Shown here: positions 25,101 through 33,762 of the stretch, piece by piece | Layout of the letters: each line of letters opens with the position of its first letter | How positions within the stretch are numbered: position 1 is the first letter of the stretch | Assembly (NCBI GenBank): GCA_943787985.1 | Contig: CALSOO010000005.1 | Span: 310,001-374,000, forward strand | Direction: 5' to 3' | DNA from: an uncultured Paracoccaceae bacterium | GTDB lineage: Bacteria; Pseudomonadota; Alphaproteobacteria; Rhodobacterales; Rhodobacteraceae | DNA: 64,000 nt | Program-made: the position numbers and the translations under genes | The notes under the pieces: model-generated | Told to the model about the DNA's origin: nothing | The model's database searches: none | What the model saw: the letters and a program-made list of their open reading frames with translations, nothing else

Positions 25101-27181
25101 CAAGCACTAACCACACCAATGAGTGAAGGTCGTGCTTCCATGCCGATTTCCTCGAATGACAAGACTGGTGTATTGATTCCTTTCGCACGCATAACTGTGC
25201 GCAAAAAACGCCTCCGCCGCGTGTTCGTCACAACTGCCGGGAAAATGCCATTTTCATTGGCGTCACTGATTTTCTTGGACACATTTTCCGCTAAAGTATT
25301 GAAAAGATCCGGCGGAAGAGCAATGTCCAACCCGCGCTCAGCCTCAACTTGATAGGTATTGAATGTATCTTCCCACTCAGGAGCGAGTTGCACCAAAGGA
25401 AGCGTACCATCTTCGCGCCGCATCTCGGCAACCAATTGGAAACCAAGGCGTTGCCGTACATGTTCGCAAATCGCCTCTGGCCTCGCATTTTGACCGCGTG
25501 CTTCCGCAGTTGCCTCTAGAATAAGTGGCAAGTTCCGAATGGACACCTGTTCTTCCAAGAGTAAACGCAACACAGCATGTAACACGTCGACCGGAACTTT
25601 TTCAGGTATCAACTCATCCAGCAACTTCCTGTTGGCTTCGGCCCTCATTGGATCTGAGATATTGACCATCTCGCCTAAAAGCCGACGAAGAGCTTTTAGC
25701 GACAGGAGGCGCCCAAAGTTTCTTTTGATAGTTTCTAGCAGATGGGTTGCAAGAATTTCTGCCGGCGTCACTATTGTTACACCTGACAAAGCAACTGCTT
25801 CTTGCTCTTTTGTATTGATCCAACGCGCTGGAGCCCCGTAGACTGGTTCTGTTGCATCTTGACCGTCTGGCAAAGATATATTTTCATTGGGAATGAGCGC
25901 CAAAATTTGATCAGGATTAAGTTGAGCTCTTGCTTGTTCTACACCTTGTATACGCAGAACATACACTCCCATGGGAAGCCCTGGGTGATCCGTCAATCGA
26001 ATTTCAGGCAAAATCACTCCAAAAACTGAAGCCACATGAGTTCTCATGTTTGCAATTCGAACATCTAAACCAGTTCCAGGATCCAAAACCATATTCACTA
26101 AATCTGGAGCAAACTCGACATGGATATCGTCCAGTTCCAAGATGTCTCCAATAGATTTCTCAGCGATTTCAGGGCCTACTTCAGAGTCTCTCAACTCATC
26201 AGCCACCTGTTCAGATGTTCGGCGTCTTATCATGTATGCCGTTAAGCCCAGCCCAACCGACCCCATCATAAATGGAACGAACGGCATACCTGGGAAAAGA
26301 GCAAACATCGCCATTAGTACAGCGACCGTTGCAACTGCCGAAGGATGCTTTCCAAGTTGCGCAAAAACAGCCAAGTCTGTTGCACCTTGAGCTCCACCAC
26401 GTGCCAACAGCAATGCCGATGCAATAGAGATTATTACGGCTGGTATTTGCGTTACTAGTCCATCGCCCACTGTTAGAATAGCGTAAGTTACGAACGCATC
26501 ACCCGCAGCCATATCATGAACAAATATGCCCATTATTAGACCGGCCACTAGATTCAAAAGTGTGATGAGCAGTCCAGCGACAGCATCCCCTTTTACAAAT
26601 TTTGACGCACCATCAAGCGAGCCGAAAAAGGTGGTTTCTTGCTGCTCTCTTTCCCGCCGTTCTTTCGCTTCAGCGTGATCGATCGCACCCGCAGACATGT
26701 CGCTATCAATCGCGAGCTGTTTACCTGGCATCCCATCAAGTGCAAAACGCGCGCCAACTTCTGCCATTCGAGCAGCACCCTTTGTAATGACCATGAAGTT
26801 CACAATCAGTAGTACACAGAAGACAACCAGCCCCAAAAAGACGCTGCCGCCCATTATGAATTGGGCGAACCCTTCTATGACATCTCCAGCTGCGCCCGTT
26901 CCGGTGTGACCTTCTCCAATTATCAGCTTTGTTGACGATACGTTTAGCGACAATCTCAACATCAATGACGCTAGCAAAATTGTTGGAAAAGCGGAAAAAT
27001 CAAGTGGCCGTTCAATAAACAATGTAATTGTAAATATCAGAATTGCTAACGCAAACGAGGCAGCAAGACCAATATCCAACACCCACGAAGGCATAGGCAG
27101 AACCATCATAATTATTACACCCATAAGCGCGACTGCAAGAAGCACCGTTGGGTTAAAAAGAGATTTGGCTGACAGGATCAC
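25100..27181 (-). CDS. flhA: flagellar export gate protein FlhA
   Basis: This 693-residue protein has an N-terminal block of about eight membrane helices, a conserved loop (FALDGMPGKQLAIDSDMSAGAI) and a cytoplasmic domain that docks chaperone-substrate complexes and forms the nonameric export ring. The start is GTG 27181 with AAGGAGA upstream. A 134-base gap separates it from the preceding orf755, so a separate promoter is possible; a TTAAAC half-site is present there, but not with CtrA spacing. Confidence 0.94.
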   Translation of the reverse strand: MILSAKSLFNPTVLLAVALMGVIIMMVLPMPSWVLDIGLAASFALAILIFTITLFIERPLDFSAFPTILLASLMLRLSLNVSSTKLIIGEGHTGTGAAGDVIEGFAQFIMGGSVFLGLVVFCVLLIVNFMVITKGAARMAEVGARFALDGMPGKQLAIDSDMSAGAIDHAEAKERREREQQETTFFGSLDGASKFVKGDAVAGLLITLLNLVAGLIMGIFVHDMAAGDAFVTYAILTVGDGLVTQIPAVIISIASALLLARGGAQGATDLAVFAQLGKHPSAVATVAVLMAMFALFPGMPFVPFMMGSVGLGLTAYMIRRRTSEQVADELRDSEVGPEIAEKSIGDILELDDIHVEFAPDLVNMVLDPGTGLDVRIANMRTHVASVFGVILPEIRLTDHPGLPMGVYVLRIQGVEQARAQLNPDQILALIPNENISLPDGQDATEPVYGAPARWINTKEQEAVALSGVTIVTPAEILATHLLETIKRNFGRLLSLKALRRLLGEMVNISDPMRAEANRKLLDELIPEKVPVDVLHAVLRLLLEEQVSIRNLPLILEATAEARGQNARPEAICEHVRQRLGFQLVAEMRREDGTLPLVQLAPEWEDTFNTYQVEAERGLDIALPPDLFNTLAENVSKKISDANENGIFPAVVTNTRRRRFLRTVMRAKGINTPVLSFEEIGMEARPSLIGVVSA

Positions 27182-27315
27182 GTTTTTCTCCTTGAGAACA
27201 AGAGCCTGTTTCAGAAATCAATCACCATTGAAGTCCTTCCAGGCCCGTCTCACCATTTGATCGGTGTACTCTGTCTAAGACAAAATGGTTTAACGTTCGT
27301 CAATTTATGAAAAAT

Positions 27316-29583
27316 TTATTCAAACGCTTCGAATTGCAAAATTTCACTAATTGCGCTTCTGGCTTTTGAACTGTCTTCCAAAGCAGCTTCAGTCCTACCC
27401 AGTAAACCATCAATATCATTGGACAGACTCAAGTCTTCTTTTGAAACTCGCACCATCTCACCAAATCGCGGTGCCCCCTCATCCATCAAATTTTGCCAAT
27501 CATCTGATAACCAGGCAGCAGTGTCCGAACGCGCTTGATCCGAGAGCTCTGCATACAAATCAAACGCATGCGAATTTTCTCCCAACATAGCCTTTGACTC
27601 AGCCCTCAATGCCAGCGCTTCTGAGCTGTTTAGACCCTCCAACACCAATTGCGCCAATTTAGGTTTTCTCGTGGCCAACGCGATTTTTGCGCGCAGAAGT
27701 CGTACGTCTTCCCTCTGACCCCAGGCATCACCTGCATCAAGAAATTCCAAAGATTTTTCAGAAAAGCCCAAGCCAAAAAGGCGGCCTGCTACCTTCATTT
27801 TGGTCTCGTCGAGCACCCGCTTGAGACCCTCATCAGACAACTCAAAGATGTGCCGTAAGAAGGTACCGTCACTTCCCTTTTCAGTTAGCAGATCAATTAG
27901 GCTGGATGTCAAGCTATGAAACTTTTCATTAGGTCTACTACTGTCTAGTAAAGCGAGAGCGTCAAATGCAGCTTCAAATTGAAACGACTTCGCTAGAGCC
28001 AAAATATGAACTCTTTTCATCTCCGAACCCAGCGGATGATCTCTTAACTCCATTGAGTATGCTTCTGCAAGTCTAGCTGTTTCTGCGTCAACATCCCGTC
28101 CACTGATCATTTCAGCATCAATAAGTTCAATTAGAGCGCGTGCAGATTGCACTGAATTAGATTCAACCACTTCAGTCAACCTATTTTCCGCTTCTGTTGC
28201 ATTACCTTCCGCTAGATTAAGCCGCGCAGTCGCAAAGATTGCCGACATGTCAGCTGCTTCCGGAAGTCTGCCAATTGACCTCATCGCCGCTTCTGCAGCA
28301 TGATCTTCGCCATACTCAAGAAGCCGATTACTCAATTTGGGAGCAAGAATTCGCCTTAAGTGGGTGGGCAATTTGTTCAATGCCAACAATGCTGGTTCAA
28401 TATGCACGGTTTGGTCTTTCTGTATTTCCGAGCTTGCCAATATTGCCCACAAGGAAACCGAAGAGTTGCATCCTACTTGATTACTCAAACCATCCTGTTT
28501 TAAGCTTTCTCCAAACTCGAGTATTTGCGCAATTTCAACAATGTATTTTTCAAATGTTCCAACTTCTGGAGGAATATTAAGAGTTGAAATAGCCTCCGCG
28601 CCAAATCCAAAGTAGATATAGGCCTTAGACAACTCTAAAACAGAATCGCTGCTAGGCAAGTCGAATTCTCCAAATAGCCTTCCTCTAATTTGTCCAATTA
28701 CTTCTTGAAATGATCCATCAGACACCCAATTCTCAACCGAAAAATCATTTGGATCCAAACAGACTATGCCAGAATCTATCGTTTCGTGATTAGTAGTTTT
28801 TTTCAACTTTACGTCAGAACTGGATGATATTCTTATATTCATTTGCGGGTCGTCAGGCTTTGAGTCGACTGCATTGTCTAGCGTAGAAGAGTCAAAGATT
28901 ATCGTATCTATTTGGGGGTCTCTATTTTGTCCAAAATTTGCAGGGAACGATGGTTGAGAAGTCAACAGGCCTCGAGTAGTGGCCTCACCAACTTGATGGG
29001 CGAGACGTTTTCTTGCATTGCCTAGTAAACTCAATGAATCTCTGCTCTCTAATACTCGGTCTATACCTGGAGCTAAGTTGGCTTGGGAAACCGTAGTTGG
29101 TAGAGGGCGAGGCTCAAGCTCGAAATCTGAAATTACAGCTGTCTCCTCTTGGTTCGCAACCCCGGGCATTGGTTTTACTTCGACACCCGATTGATCGTCG
29201 CTTCTAGTCGATTGCTCAATATCAACTGAAATTTCGTCCACGTCAGAAATGTCCAAGACGATTAACGATGATCCAACTTTAAAAACTTCAACATCACATG
29301 GACATCCAAGCTTCACTACCAAAGTAGATTGGGTTGATGAAATGGAAGATGCTCTACTTCTGTCTATTCGCTCATATGCGCGACGCGTATCAAATCCTTC
29401 ATCATGATTTTGTAATTGTAGTGCAAATTCATCAGGGCGTTGCTCTATCTCCCAATTTCCCGCGTCCGCCAAGGCAATTACAATCCGCGTGAAGCTACCG
29501 TGCTCGCCTGCACGCACTGTTGCAGGCTGAGCGGAGGCTAAGGTTGGCCACAATATTATGAAGGCAAATAGCATTTTCCTCAT
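27316..29583 (-). CDS. exported helical-repeat protein coupled to motA, possible MotC counterpart
   Basis: I do not recognise this 755-residue protein as a named family. It has a signal peptide (MRKMLFAFIILWPTLASA), a likely beta-rich domain to about residue 110 with the motif KLGCPCDVEVFKVGSSLIVLDI, a polar low-complexity linker to about residue 270, and a long helical C-terminal part with TPR-like character (AEGNATEAENRLTEVVE, KSFQFEAAFDALALLDSS). The start ATG 29583 shares a base with the motA stop, so it is coupled to the stator gene. A MotE-like gene sits just upstream; in Sinorhizobium MotE is the chaperone of the periplasmic motor protein MotC. A motor role is inferred. Confidence 0.75.
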   Translation of the reverse strand: MRKMLFAFIILWPTLASAQPATVRAGEHGSFTRIVIALADAGNWEIEQRPDEFALQLQNHDEGFDTRRAYERIDRSRASSISSTQSTLVVKLGCPCDVEVFKVGSSLIVLDISDVDEISVDIEQSTRSDDQSGVEVKPMPGVANQEETAVISDFELEPRPLPTTVSQANLAPGIDRVLESRDSLSLLGNARKRLAHQVGEATTRGLLTSQPSFPANFGQNRDPQIDTIIFDSSTLDNAVDSKPDDPQMNIRISSSSDVKLKKTTNHETIDSGIVCLDPNDFSVENWVSDGSFQEVIGQIRGRLFGEFDLPSSDSVLELSKAYIYFGFGAEAISTLNIPPEVGTFEKYIVEIAQILEFGESLKQDGLSNQVGCNSSVSLWAILASSEIQKDQTVHIEPALLALNKLPTHLRRILAPKLSNRLLEYGEDHAAEAAMRSIGRLPEAADMSAIFATARLNLAEGNATEAENRLTEVVESNSVQSARALIELIDAEMISGRDVDAETARLAEAYSMELRDHPLGSEMKRVHILALAKSFQFEAAFDALALLDSSRPNEKFHSLTSSLIDLLTEKGSDGTFLRHIFELSDEGLKRVLDETKMKVAGRLFGLGFSEKSLEFLDAGDAWGQREDVRLLRAKIALATRKPKLAQLVLEGLNSSEALALRAESKAMLGENSHAFDLYAELSDQARSDTAAWLSDDWQNLMDEGAPRFGEMVRVSKEDLSLSNDIDGLLGRTEAALEDSSKARSAISEILQFEAFE

Positions 29584-30452
29584 CACGCAGCATTCTGTTT
29601 TACAGATTTCAGAGCCACTTCAAGCTCGGAATAGCTTGGACGGCAATGCGAAGGTGTATTTTGACGCCCAACCTCTATGCAAATATTTGTCGCGTGGTTG
29701 TGCAAATTGGCCACCAAAACTTCTCGTATAAGTTGATAGAAATGCCCCTCATCTTCGATCACAACTTTAACCTTGGCCGCCATGGGACCTACGAGCCCAT
29801 AGGCCAAGAAAACTCCCAGAAAAGTCCCTACAAGTGCACTACCAATTAATTTTCCTAAAACCTCTGGCGGTTGATCAATTTGGCCCATGGTTTTGATAAT
29901 GCCCAGTACGGCAGCAACAATTCCGAGTGCAGGAAGTCCATCAGCTACAACTTGTAAAGCATGACTTGAGTGCAACGAATGATGCAAATTTGCATCCATT
30001 CGCTTTTCAAGAACCTCTTCAACCTGGTGCGGGTCATCATAATTCATTGAGGCAGACCGCAAAGTGTCACAAATCAAGGCAGTGGCCTCTGCATCTGCAA
30101 TTATTCTCGGGTATCGTGAAAATATGCTTGAATCAGCAGGTGCTTCAATATGTTCTTCAATTGCGACTGGGTTTTTCCGCGCCAGGCGGATTAGCTCGAA
30201 AAGTAGACAAAGAAGGTCTCTATAGTCGTCATGATTCCACTTTGGGCCCTTAAATACTTTACCAATGTCTTTGACTGCGTGTTTGACTTCAGAACCGCTG
30301 TTGCTGATTAGGAATGCTCCAACAGCAGCTCCCCCGATCATAATCATTTCAAACGGAAGGGCTTTAATGATTATATCCATTTTCCCGCCGGCCAATAGGT
30401 AACCGCCAAATACCATTCCAAACACTGTAATGACGCCAATAAACCCAATCAT
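29583..30452 (-). CDS. motA: flagellar motor stator protein MotA
   Basis: The 289-residue protein has four membrane helices, with MIGFIGVITVFGMVFGGYLLAGG at the N-terminus and VVAAVLGIIKTMGQIDQPPEVLG and VGTFLGVFLAYGLVGPMA in the second half. It forms the proton-driven stator with MotB. The frame extends to a TTG upstream, but ATG 30452, with GGAGAG upstream, gives the family start. motB is not in the window, which is unusual, since motA and motB are often adjacent. Confidence 0.93.
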   Translation of the reverse strand: MIGFIGVITVFGMVFGGYLLAGGKMDIIIKALPFEMIMIGGAAVGAFLISNSGSEVKHAVKDIGKVFKGPKWNHDDYRDLLCLLFELIRLARKNPVAIEEHIEAPADSSIFSRYPRIIADAEATALICDTLRSASMNYDDPHQVEEVLEKRMDANLHHSLHSSHALQVVADGLPALGIVAAVLGIIKTMGQIDQPPEVLGKLIGSALVGTFLGVFLAYGLVGPMAAKVKVVIEDEGHFYQLIREVLVANLHNHATNICIEVGRQNTPSHCRPSYSELEVALKSVKQNAA

Positions 30453-30517
30453 GGAACTCTCCAAGTTTTCTGATGTCTATCAATACCCGATGTTAGGTTA
30501 AGATATGCTGTTTAATA

Positions 30518-31117
30518 TCATGATTTGGGGACCTTGGCGTTGCGTCCAGCCAATAGAACGCTAATCGTGTACGCAGCTTGCGGGCTAAGGCCGGCCATGA
30601 TTCCTGCAGCTGCATCTGGACGCATTCGGCCAAGAAAACCAGCAGCAAACGCCGGTTCCATTGCCTCAAAGAGTGCTGCTGCATCAGGAGACTTCATATT
30701 TTCATAAACGGTGGTCAAACGCGCTATGTCATTTTCGGCAGCACTATCTGCTTGGGCCAGAGTGCTACGCAGCTTGTTCTCCATAGCTTCAAGGGCAGTG
30801 ATCCGCCTTTCAACTTCTTGCTGGGCCACATCAAGAGACTTGGCACGAAGATCTAGTTTCAGTTCCATTTCCTTGACTGTTTTTTCACGCTGGAGCAGTG
30901 TCGACAAAAGAGTTGAGACCTCCTCATCAGTACTCAATTCTTTTGCAGAAATTGTTTCAGATGATGCCGATTGTTCTTTGCTGGAACTTTCTGATGTATT
31001 GGCCATCGCACTTTGGGCACTTAAACCAACTCTAAGACCAGACGAGCCAAATAGAAGCAATGCAATTAGGGCAACTGATCCTCGACCACGGCGCCTGAAT
31101 TTTGTTGTGCTACTCAT
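30518..31117 (-). CDS. MotE-like protein (MotC chaperone family, COG3334)
   Basis: The 199-residue protein has an N-terminal membrane or signal segment (GSVALIALLLFGSSGLRVGLSA), a coiled coil (LLQREKTVKEMELKLDLRAKSLDVAQQEVERRITALEAMENKL), and a C-terminal MgtE-N-like helical domain (VYENMKSPDAAALFEAMEPAFAAGFLGRMRPDAAAGIMAGLSPQAAY). This is the MotE architecture. In Sinorhizobium MotE stabilises MotC in the periplasm. It overlaps the preceding small gene (ATGA) and lies 65 bases before motA, so it is part of the stator operon. Confidence 0.8.
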   Translation of the reverse strand: MSSTTKFRRRGRGSVALIALLLFGSSGLRVGLSAQSAMANTSESSSKEQSASSETISAKELSTDEEVSTLLSTLLQREKTVKEMELKLDLRAKSLDVAQQEVERRITALEAMENKLRSTLAQADSAAENDIARLTTVYENMKSPDAAALFEAMEPAFAAGFLGRMRPDAAAGIMAGLSPQAAYTISVLLAGRNAKVPKS

Positions 31118-31503
31118 TGCGCTACACTCCCAGAGTTATGCCTCACAAACATCGGTTGAGAAGACTTGATCGGAGGAGTTTCTGTTTCTTTCTCGCTCAC
31201 AGCAACGTCGTCTTTTAGCGGTGGAACATCGTGCATGGATGCCATTTGAAGCTCTAGCCTCTTGGACATGCCTTCGGCCTTTTTTGTAAGCTCCGTCAAA
31301 GTTTCCGCAGAAGCCGCAGCCGTGACTTGAGCCGCAGTCAACGATTTGTTCAAATCGTCGACTTGCGCTGACAAAACAGCAACCGCACCGCCAACACCTT
31401 TTTCGAGATTGTTAAAACGATTGAGCCGTCTGCCCAGGATGAAGCAGTAAAAGCCTGCGCCAAATGCTCCAGCAGCGAGAAGTATATCTGCGATAAGTTC
31501 CAT
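31114..31503 (-). CDS. small bitopic coiled-coil protein of the stator operon (PflI-like position)
   Basis: This 129-residue protein has one N-terminal membrane helix (DILLAAGAFGAGFYCFILG), then an alanine-rich coiled coil (LSAQVDDLNKSLTAAQVTAAASAETLTELTKKAEGMSKRL) and a Pro/Ser-rich tail. Its size and layout recall the DUF6468/PflI group, where Caulobacter PflI affects flagellar positioning; I assign this only tentatively. AGGGAG precedes the ATG. It lies between fliL copy 2 and the MotE-like gene, overlapping the latter. Confidence 0.65.
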   Translation of the reverse strand: MELIADILLAAGAFGAGFYCFILGRRLNRFNNLEKGVGGAVAVLSAQVDDLNKSLTAAQVTAAASAETLTELTKKAEGMSKRLELQMASMHDVPPLKDDVAVSEKETETPPIKSSQPMFVRHNSGSVAQ

Positions 31504-31512
31504 GTGAACTCC

Positions 31513-32010
31513 CTAGTTCAATACAAATTCCATGACCAAAAGGTCGTTTACTCGTCCTGTGCCAGTTACGATCTGGACTCGACGCAGCATCTGCGCACGA
31601 AGGCGGCTCAAAGCTGAAGGAGACTCTAGGTCCTTTGTTTCGACTGCCCGCAAGTAGCCATTGAGAACATCAACAACTCGCGGCAACAGGTGCTCAACAT
31701 CCGCTTGGTGTTGTGTCGGAACTTCAAGATGGGCTCTAAACCGCAAGTGTTTGTTGGATGAACTGGAACCCAATGAAATGGTCATTGGGTCAACTGCAAC
31801 GAACGTTACATCTGGCAGTGCACCCACCGGATTGTCTTCAGCGACCTCTACTGTCTCTGATTCGGGACCGAAAATCATGCCCGACCATGTCGCATAAAAG
31901 CCTCCCCCACCGCCCAGAAGCGCTGCCAAAACACCTAATATTAATGGCATTTTGGAAGATTTGGCGGGAGCATCTTCATCACCACTTTCCGTAATTTGGT
32001 CTTCCGACAT
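31513..32010 (-). CDS. fliL: FliL-family basal body protein (copy 2)
   Basis: This 165-residue protein starts at ATG 32010 with AAGGA about 10 bases upstream; a TTG at 32034 is an alternative. It has an acidic N-terminus, one membrane helix (MPLILGVLAALLGGGGGFYATW) and a FliL core (RFRAHLEVPTQHQADVEHLLPRVVDVLNGYLRAVE, LRAQMLRRVQIVTGTGRVNDLLVMEFVLN). Its linkage to motA and divergence from fliF match the usual FliL setting, so this is the likelier stator-associated copy. Confidence 0.88.
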   Translation of the reverse strand: MSEDQITESGDEDAPAKSSKMPLILGVLAALLGGGGGFYATWSGMIFGPESETVEVAEDNPVGALPDVTFVAVDPMTISLGSSSSNKHLRFRAHLEVPTQHQADVEHLLPRVVDVLNGYLRAVETKDLESPSALSRLRAQMLRRVQIVTGTGRVNDLLVMEFVLN

Positions 32011-32056
32011 TTGAGTTCCATCCTTTGAAAACAATTTCTGTAATACCCCTGATCCA

Positions 32057-32072
32057 CTAACCGATTATTAAG
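32057..32072. promoter_or_regulatory. CtrA-like site between fliL copy 2 and fliF
   Basis: CTAA (32057-32060), seven bases, then TTAAG (32068-32072) matches CtrA TTAA-N7-TTAAC with one mismatch per half. It lies in the 105-base divergent region, 44 bases before fliF and 47 before fliL copy 2, so it could serve either or both. Confidence 0.42.
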
Positions 32073-32115
32073 TCTGTGCGTTCTATTGATGGTCCAACGC
32101 TGACAGAAGGTCAGT

Positions 32116-33762
32116 ATGACGGAGGCTACATTGCAGCAACTTTTGAACGCTTGGACTGGCTTGGATTTGCGTCGGCAAATCATTGTAATAGCGGCTACTA
32201 TAGCTATGTTTTTTGCCATTTTGGGCATGTCGCGAATGGTGACCGCTCCAAGCATGACACTTCTATACGCCGGACTAGAAAATGGCGCGGCCGGGGATGT
32301 AGTGCGCGCTCTTGAGCAAAGAGGCGCTACTTTTGACGTCCGTGGCGGTTCAATATTTGTGGATTCAAGTCAAAGGGACGAATTGCGCATGACTTTGGCA
32401 AGCGAAGGTTTGCCAGCAAATTCGACGAGTGGATACGAACTCTTAGATAGTCTTTCTGGATTTGGCACCACATCACAGATGTTTGACGCAGCCTATTGGC
32501 GTGCAAAGGAGGGTGAGCTAGCACGCACGATTGTCGCTAGCTCTCAATTTGCGATGGCCCGTGTACACATTGCGAGCACTGGTTCTAACCCGTTTCAAAG
32601 AGGAATTACCCCCAAAGCCTCTGTTTCAGTGACTCCAAATGGAGGCCAAGTGACATCGCAGCAGGCAAAAGCTGTTCGCTATCTTGTTGCATCTGCAGTT
32701 GCAGGCTTAGCCCCTGAGGACGTCGCCGTCATTGACTCCAACGGAACGCTGATCGGCGCAACGGACGATGCAGCCCCATCAGTTGGTGGGGACGACAAAG
32801 CAAAAATCCTGAAAGAACGTGTAGAAAGGCTTTTGGAAGCACGCGTTGGTTTTGGCAATGCTGTCGTCGAAGTCAGTGTCGACACCGTAACCGAGAGTGA
32901 AGCGATTAGAGAACGGCGATTCGACCCCGAAGGACGCGTCGCAATCAGCACAGACAATGAGCAACGAAACAACACGTCAAACGAAGCCGGAGGCGCCGGC
33001 GTAACGGTTGCATCAAACTTACCAGATGGTGATGCTGCGGGAGGCAACGACCAATCATCTTCACAAAATACGGAATCCAGAGAGCGCGTGAACTACGAAG
33101 TCTCTGAAACAGAACGTGAAATTGTTCGCGCTCCAGGGGCAGTTAAACGACTTACAGTAGCGGTCCTCGTTAATGACGTGAAAACAGTTGACGAAGCTGG
33201 AGTTGAAACGCAAGCGGCGCGTGGGGAAGATGAACTGGCCGCACTAGAAGAACTGGTGGAATCTGCTGTAGGATTCGACGCTGAACGCGGCGACATCATA
33301 ACAATCAAATCGATGTCTTTGCTTTCCGTGCCTGCCACTGGGACCATGGCGAGCACCTCTTTCATGGACCACTTTGCAGTAGACATTATGTCCGCAATCC
33401 AAATGGCCGTTTTAGCGATCGTCACTTTGGTTCTTGGGCTATTTGTAGTCCGCCCGGTTTTGTCGCGCCCGCCTCAACAACTTCAAACAGGTCCAGCAGG
33501 ATTGTTGCCAAACGCTAACGCAGATGGGGATGCTGAAGCCCAAAACGGGTCTGCTTTGAATGGCGAAATCGACCCCATTGGAAATCTTGATCTCCCTGAT
33601 TTTTCTTTGGACGGAGATATGGGAGGTCTTCCCGAACTCTCAATGGGGGGCGGAATGGGGTCGGAAGATCCGGTTGATCGGCTTCGCTCCATGATTGGCG
33701 AACGGCAGGAAGAGACTGTTGAAATTCTACGCGGCTGGCTCGCCGAAGAGGAAAAAGTCTAA
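32116..33762 (+). CDS. fliF: flagellar MS-ring protein FliF
   Basis: This 548-residue protein has an N-terminal membrane helix (IIVIAATIAMFFAILGMSRM), ring-building motifs including LYAGLENGAAGDVVRALEQRGATFDVRGGSIFVDSSQRDELRMTLASEGLP, a Ser/Asn-rich periplasmic loop, and a second helix near residue 430. FliF forms the MS ring and the housing of the export gate. It heads fliF-fliH-fliN-fliP. fliG, usually next to it, is absent. Confidence 0.94.
   Translation: MTEATLQQLLNAWTGLDLRRQIIVIAATIAMFFAILGMSRMVTAPSMTLLYAGLENGAAGDVVRALEQRGATFDVRGGSIFVDSSQRDELRMTLASEGLPANSTSGYELLDSLSGFGTTSQMFDAAYWRAKEGELARTIVASSQFAMARVHIASTGSNPFQRGITPKASVSVTPNGGQVTSQQAKAVRYLVASAVAGLAPEDVAVIDSNGTLIGATDDAAPSVGGDDKAKILKERVERLLEARVGFGNAVVEVSVDTVTESEAIRERRFDPEGRVAISTDNEQRNNTSNEAGGAGVTVASNLPDGDAAGGNDQSSSQNTESRERVNYEVSETEREIVRAPGAVKRLTVAVLVNDVKTVDEAGVETQAARGEDELAALEELVESAVGFDAERGDIITIKSMSLLSVPATGTMASTSFMDHFAVDIMSAIQMAVLAIVTLVLGLFVVRPVLSRPPQQLQTGPAGLLPNANADGDAEAQNGSALNGEIDPIGNLDLPDFSLDGDMGGLPELSMGGGMGSEDPVDRLRSMIGERQEETVEILRGWLAEEEKV

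Noticed and set aside
27182-27315. CtrA site before flhA
   Set aside because: TTGA and TTAAAC are separated by six bases; only one good half-site exists.
30465-30517. CtrA site before motA
   Set aside because: TTAA elements are present but separated by ten bases, not seven.
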